A DNA stretch of 64,000 nucleotides from Paramacrobiotus metropolitanus (taxonomy: Eukaryota; Tardigrada; Eutardigrada; Parachela; Macrobiotidae): NCBI RefSeq assembly GCF_019649055.1, contig NW_026570315.1:372001-436000 (forward strand), read 5' to 3'. Below the pieces are notes generated by a model that had not been told where the DNA came from, made no database searches, and saw only the letters and a program-made list of their open reading frames with translations. Below are positions 62,851 to 64,000 of this stretch, in pieces. Numbering within the stretch: the stretch's first letter is position 1; each line of letters begins with the position of its first letter. The position numbers and the translations under genes were made by a program.

Positions 62851-63820
62851 CTACTCAGGTTCGTCCGTTTTCGCAAAAGTGGTTGGACGGTCCCCGTTAG
62901 GGAGAGGCGAGGCTGGTCGGCCTCCTGTCCACCGCTGAGCAGCACGGGTCTGTATGGCCCGTGTTACTGCTTCAACGCCGTCTCCACATAGAGGACAAGT
63001 CAGTTGGACTTCCTCCGTTGAAGGGTCCTGCATTTGGCTGGTGTCCCACCTATGGCCTCCCTGTTCTGGGTGTGGGCCATCAAAGAAGCGCACTTTTGTC
63101 GCTATGTGTGGTGCAACTTCTGGCAGTGGTGCCGGTATGGTCCTGACGTTAGTCACGGAAAAGTCGTATTTTGTACAAATACTGACGGTTACGCCAGGAT
63201 GTTGGTCCAAATTCTTGTGAAGTTTTATGATGTCATCGAAGAGGTCCGAGCACATCCGTTGGAGTGCTTTCGGCATTTCCATGTGGTGCTCTCTATATTC
63301 CTACCAGAGGGCTAGACGTTCGTACTCCCATAATGATCCCTCTTCGTGGAGTTTGTCCATTTCTTGGGCAAATGGTCCATATTCTGCTCCAATCTGCGCC
63401 CACGTTAGTGGCACCCCTTTTTCTTCAAGCCAGCCCTCTTCCAGGGCAAGGAGTCGGTCATCGCGGTACTGGTGGAAATTTCTTACTCCGATGGACCATG
63501 TTTTGTATCGCTAGACCAGTTTCTCCCTGGTTTCTCTGTCAGGCACCGGCCGTTGGCCCGCCGACACCAAGGATTTTGTGTTCCGTCCTAATGGCTCAGT
63601 TTTGATGCCATTGGCCGCTGCAGAATTGCTGGCTGATAAGGGAAGTTTCTGCTCCCGTATCTATCATGGCGGAAGTATGAACTGGTCCAATTTGGACTGA
63701 GTGTGTCCAGGCCCTGACAGTCTTCGGTTTACGATTCTTATCGAGACCAACTGTCACTTCGCGCATCACCGGTATAATGGGGATCAGCAACACTGGTCCT
63801 GGATCGTCAGAAGCATCCAT
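62851..63820 (-). pseudogene. Element C protease and zinc-like linker
   Basis: The protease segment holds VREVT-type, KPKTVRAWTHSVQIG and the catalytic MIDTGAETSLIS, then breaks frame. The segment at 62851-63282 has CPLCGDGVEAVTRAIQ, equivalent to CIICQDNIDGVVRAIK in element B, and is followed by the same kind of acidic linker. Stops near 63310 and 63600 interrupt the ORF. Gag is beyond the window edge. Confidence 0.7.
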
Positions 63821-64000
63821 GGCTGTTAAGAGCTTCTGTTGAGCGGACTCTTCCCGTTGTGGCGCTGCCGATTCCCTTAAATTCGAAAACGCGTGAATTC
63901 CCGGGAATTTTGTGAAAGTCCGTGAGCTGTTAATGGTCCGCGCTGTTGGTGCGGATCCGAGGGGTCGTCCACCGGTCTGGGGCCAGCAGGTTCGGGGACT

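Larger units (their letters stand above)
53375..63999 (-). mobile_element. Element C: Ty3-type retrotransposon lacking RT, with long post-integrase region
   Basis: The element enters from the right edge on the minus strand. The order is protease (63596-63820), zinc-like and acidic linker, tandem beta-rich domains, the first residues of RT, then directly integrase, the AT-hook tail, and about 6.4 kb of further ORFs to a short LTR candidate at 53375. RT and RNase H are deleted in frame near 61567. Many frame breaks and stops are present. Protein motifs follow element B closely, but DNA divergence is large. Confidence 0.82.

Overview
The window is eukaryotic, most likely from an invertebrate animal. 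Splice-site-bounded exons, a histone H3-like gene, a signal-peptide LRR membrane protein and at least six classes of animal transposon support this. I cannot name the species. Nearly all recognisable coding capacity belongs to mobile elements. Clear host-like genes are confined to about 32.8-35.8 kb, with weaker candidates near 10.2-11.5 kb and 47.8-49.0 kb. | Layout. 1-1119: non-coding, ending in a decayed Helitron-like hairpin. 1120-9383 (minus): element A, a complete pol-less Ty3-type LTR retrotransposon with two 413-bp LTRs differing at 4 positions and a 4-bp target duplication (GGAT). 9384-15831: mostly non-coding, with a Helitron 3' end, short repeats and weak exon candidates. 15832 to about 32240 (plus): element B, a large Ty3-type element with a 459-bp 5' LTR, an initiator-Met-type primer binding site, a minisatellite, gag ORFs, protease, RT, RNase H, integrase and a post-integrase ORF. 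A non-autonomous hAT element (30837-32073) is inserted in that last ORF and itself carries a TA-flanked MITE. 32822-35798 (minus): spliced host-like genes. About 36003-47560: a decayed Maverick/Polinton (adintovirus-like) element with packaging ATPase, two small conserved genes, adenain-like protease, major capsid, penton-like and pX-like proteins, integrase and protein-primed DNA polymerase B. About 47828-48990 (minus): an unidentified gene. 48991-51099 (minus): element D, a 5'-end fragment of the B family. 51171-53246: a PIF/Harbinger transposon with convergent DDE transposase and Myb-like genes. 53375-63999 (minus): element C, another large Ty3-type element running off the window. It lacks RT and RNase H, and about 6.4 kb of ORFs follow its integrase. 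| How the parts work together. A, B, C and D belong to one superfamily with an unusual plan: an N-terminal gag-like ORF, a separate coiled-coil ORF, a capsid/zinc-knuckle ORF, pol with a beta-rich linker between protease and RT, then one or more extra ORFs after integrase. A keeps near-identical LTRs but has no pol, so it must have been moved in trans. In the Maverick the ATPase-side genes are on the plus strand, and protease, capsid, integrase and polymerase are on the minus strand. Most of its genes carry stops or frameshifts. | The most interesting signal is a family of roughly 80-bp inverted-repeat elements, six copies between 34.4 and 48.5 kb. Three end exactly at the 3' splice site of a predicted intron, one of them inside the Maverick polymerase gene. 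They look like introner-type, intron-generating elements.
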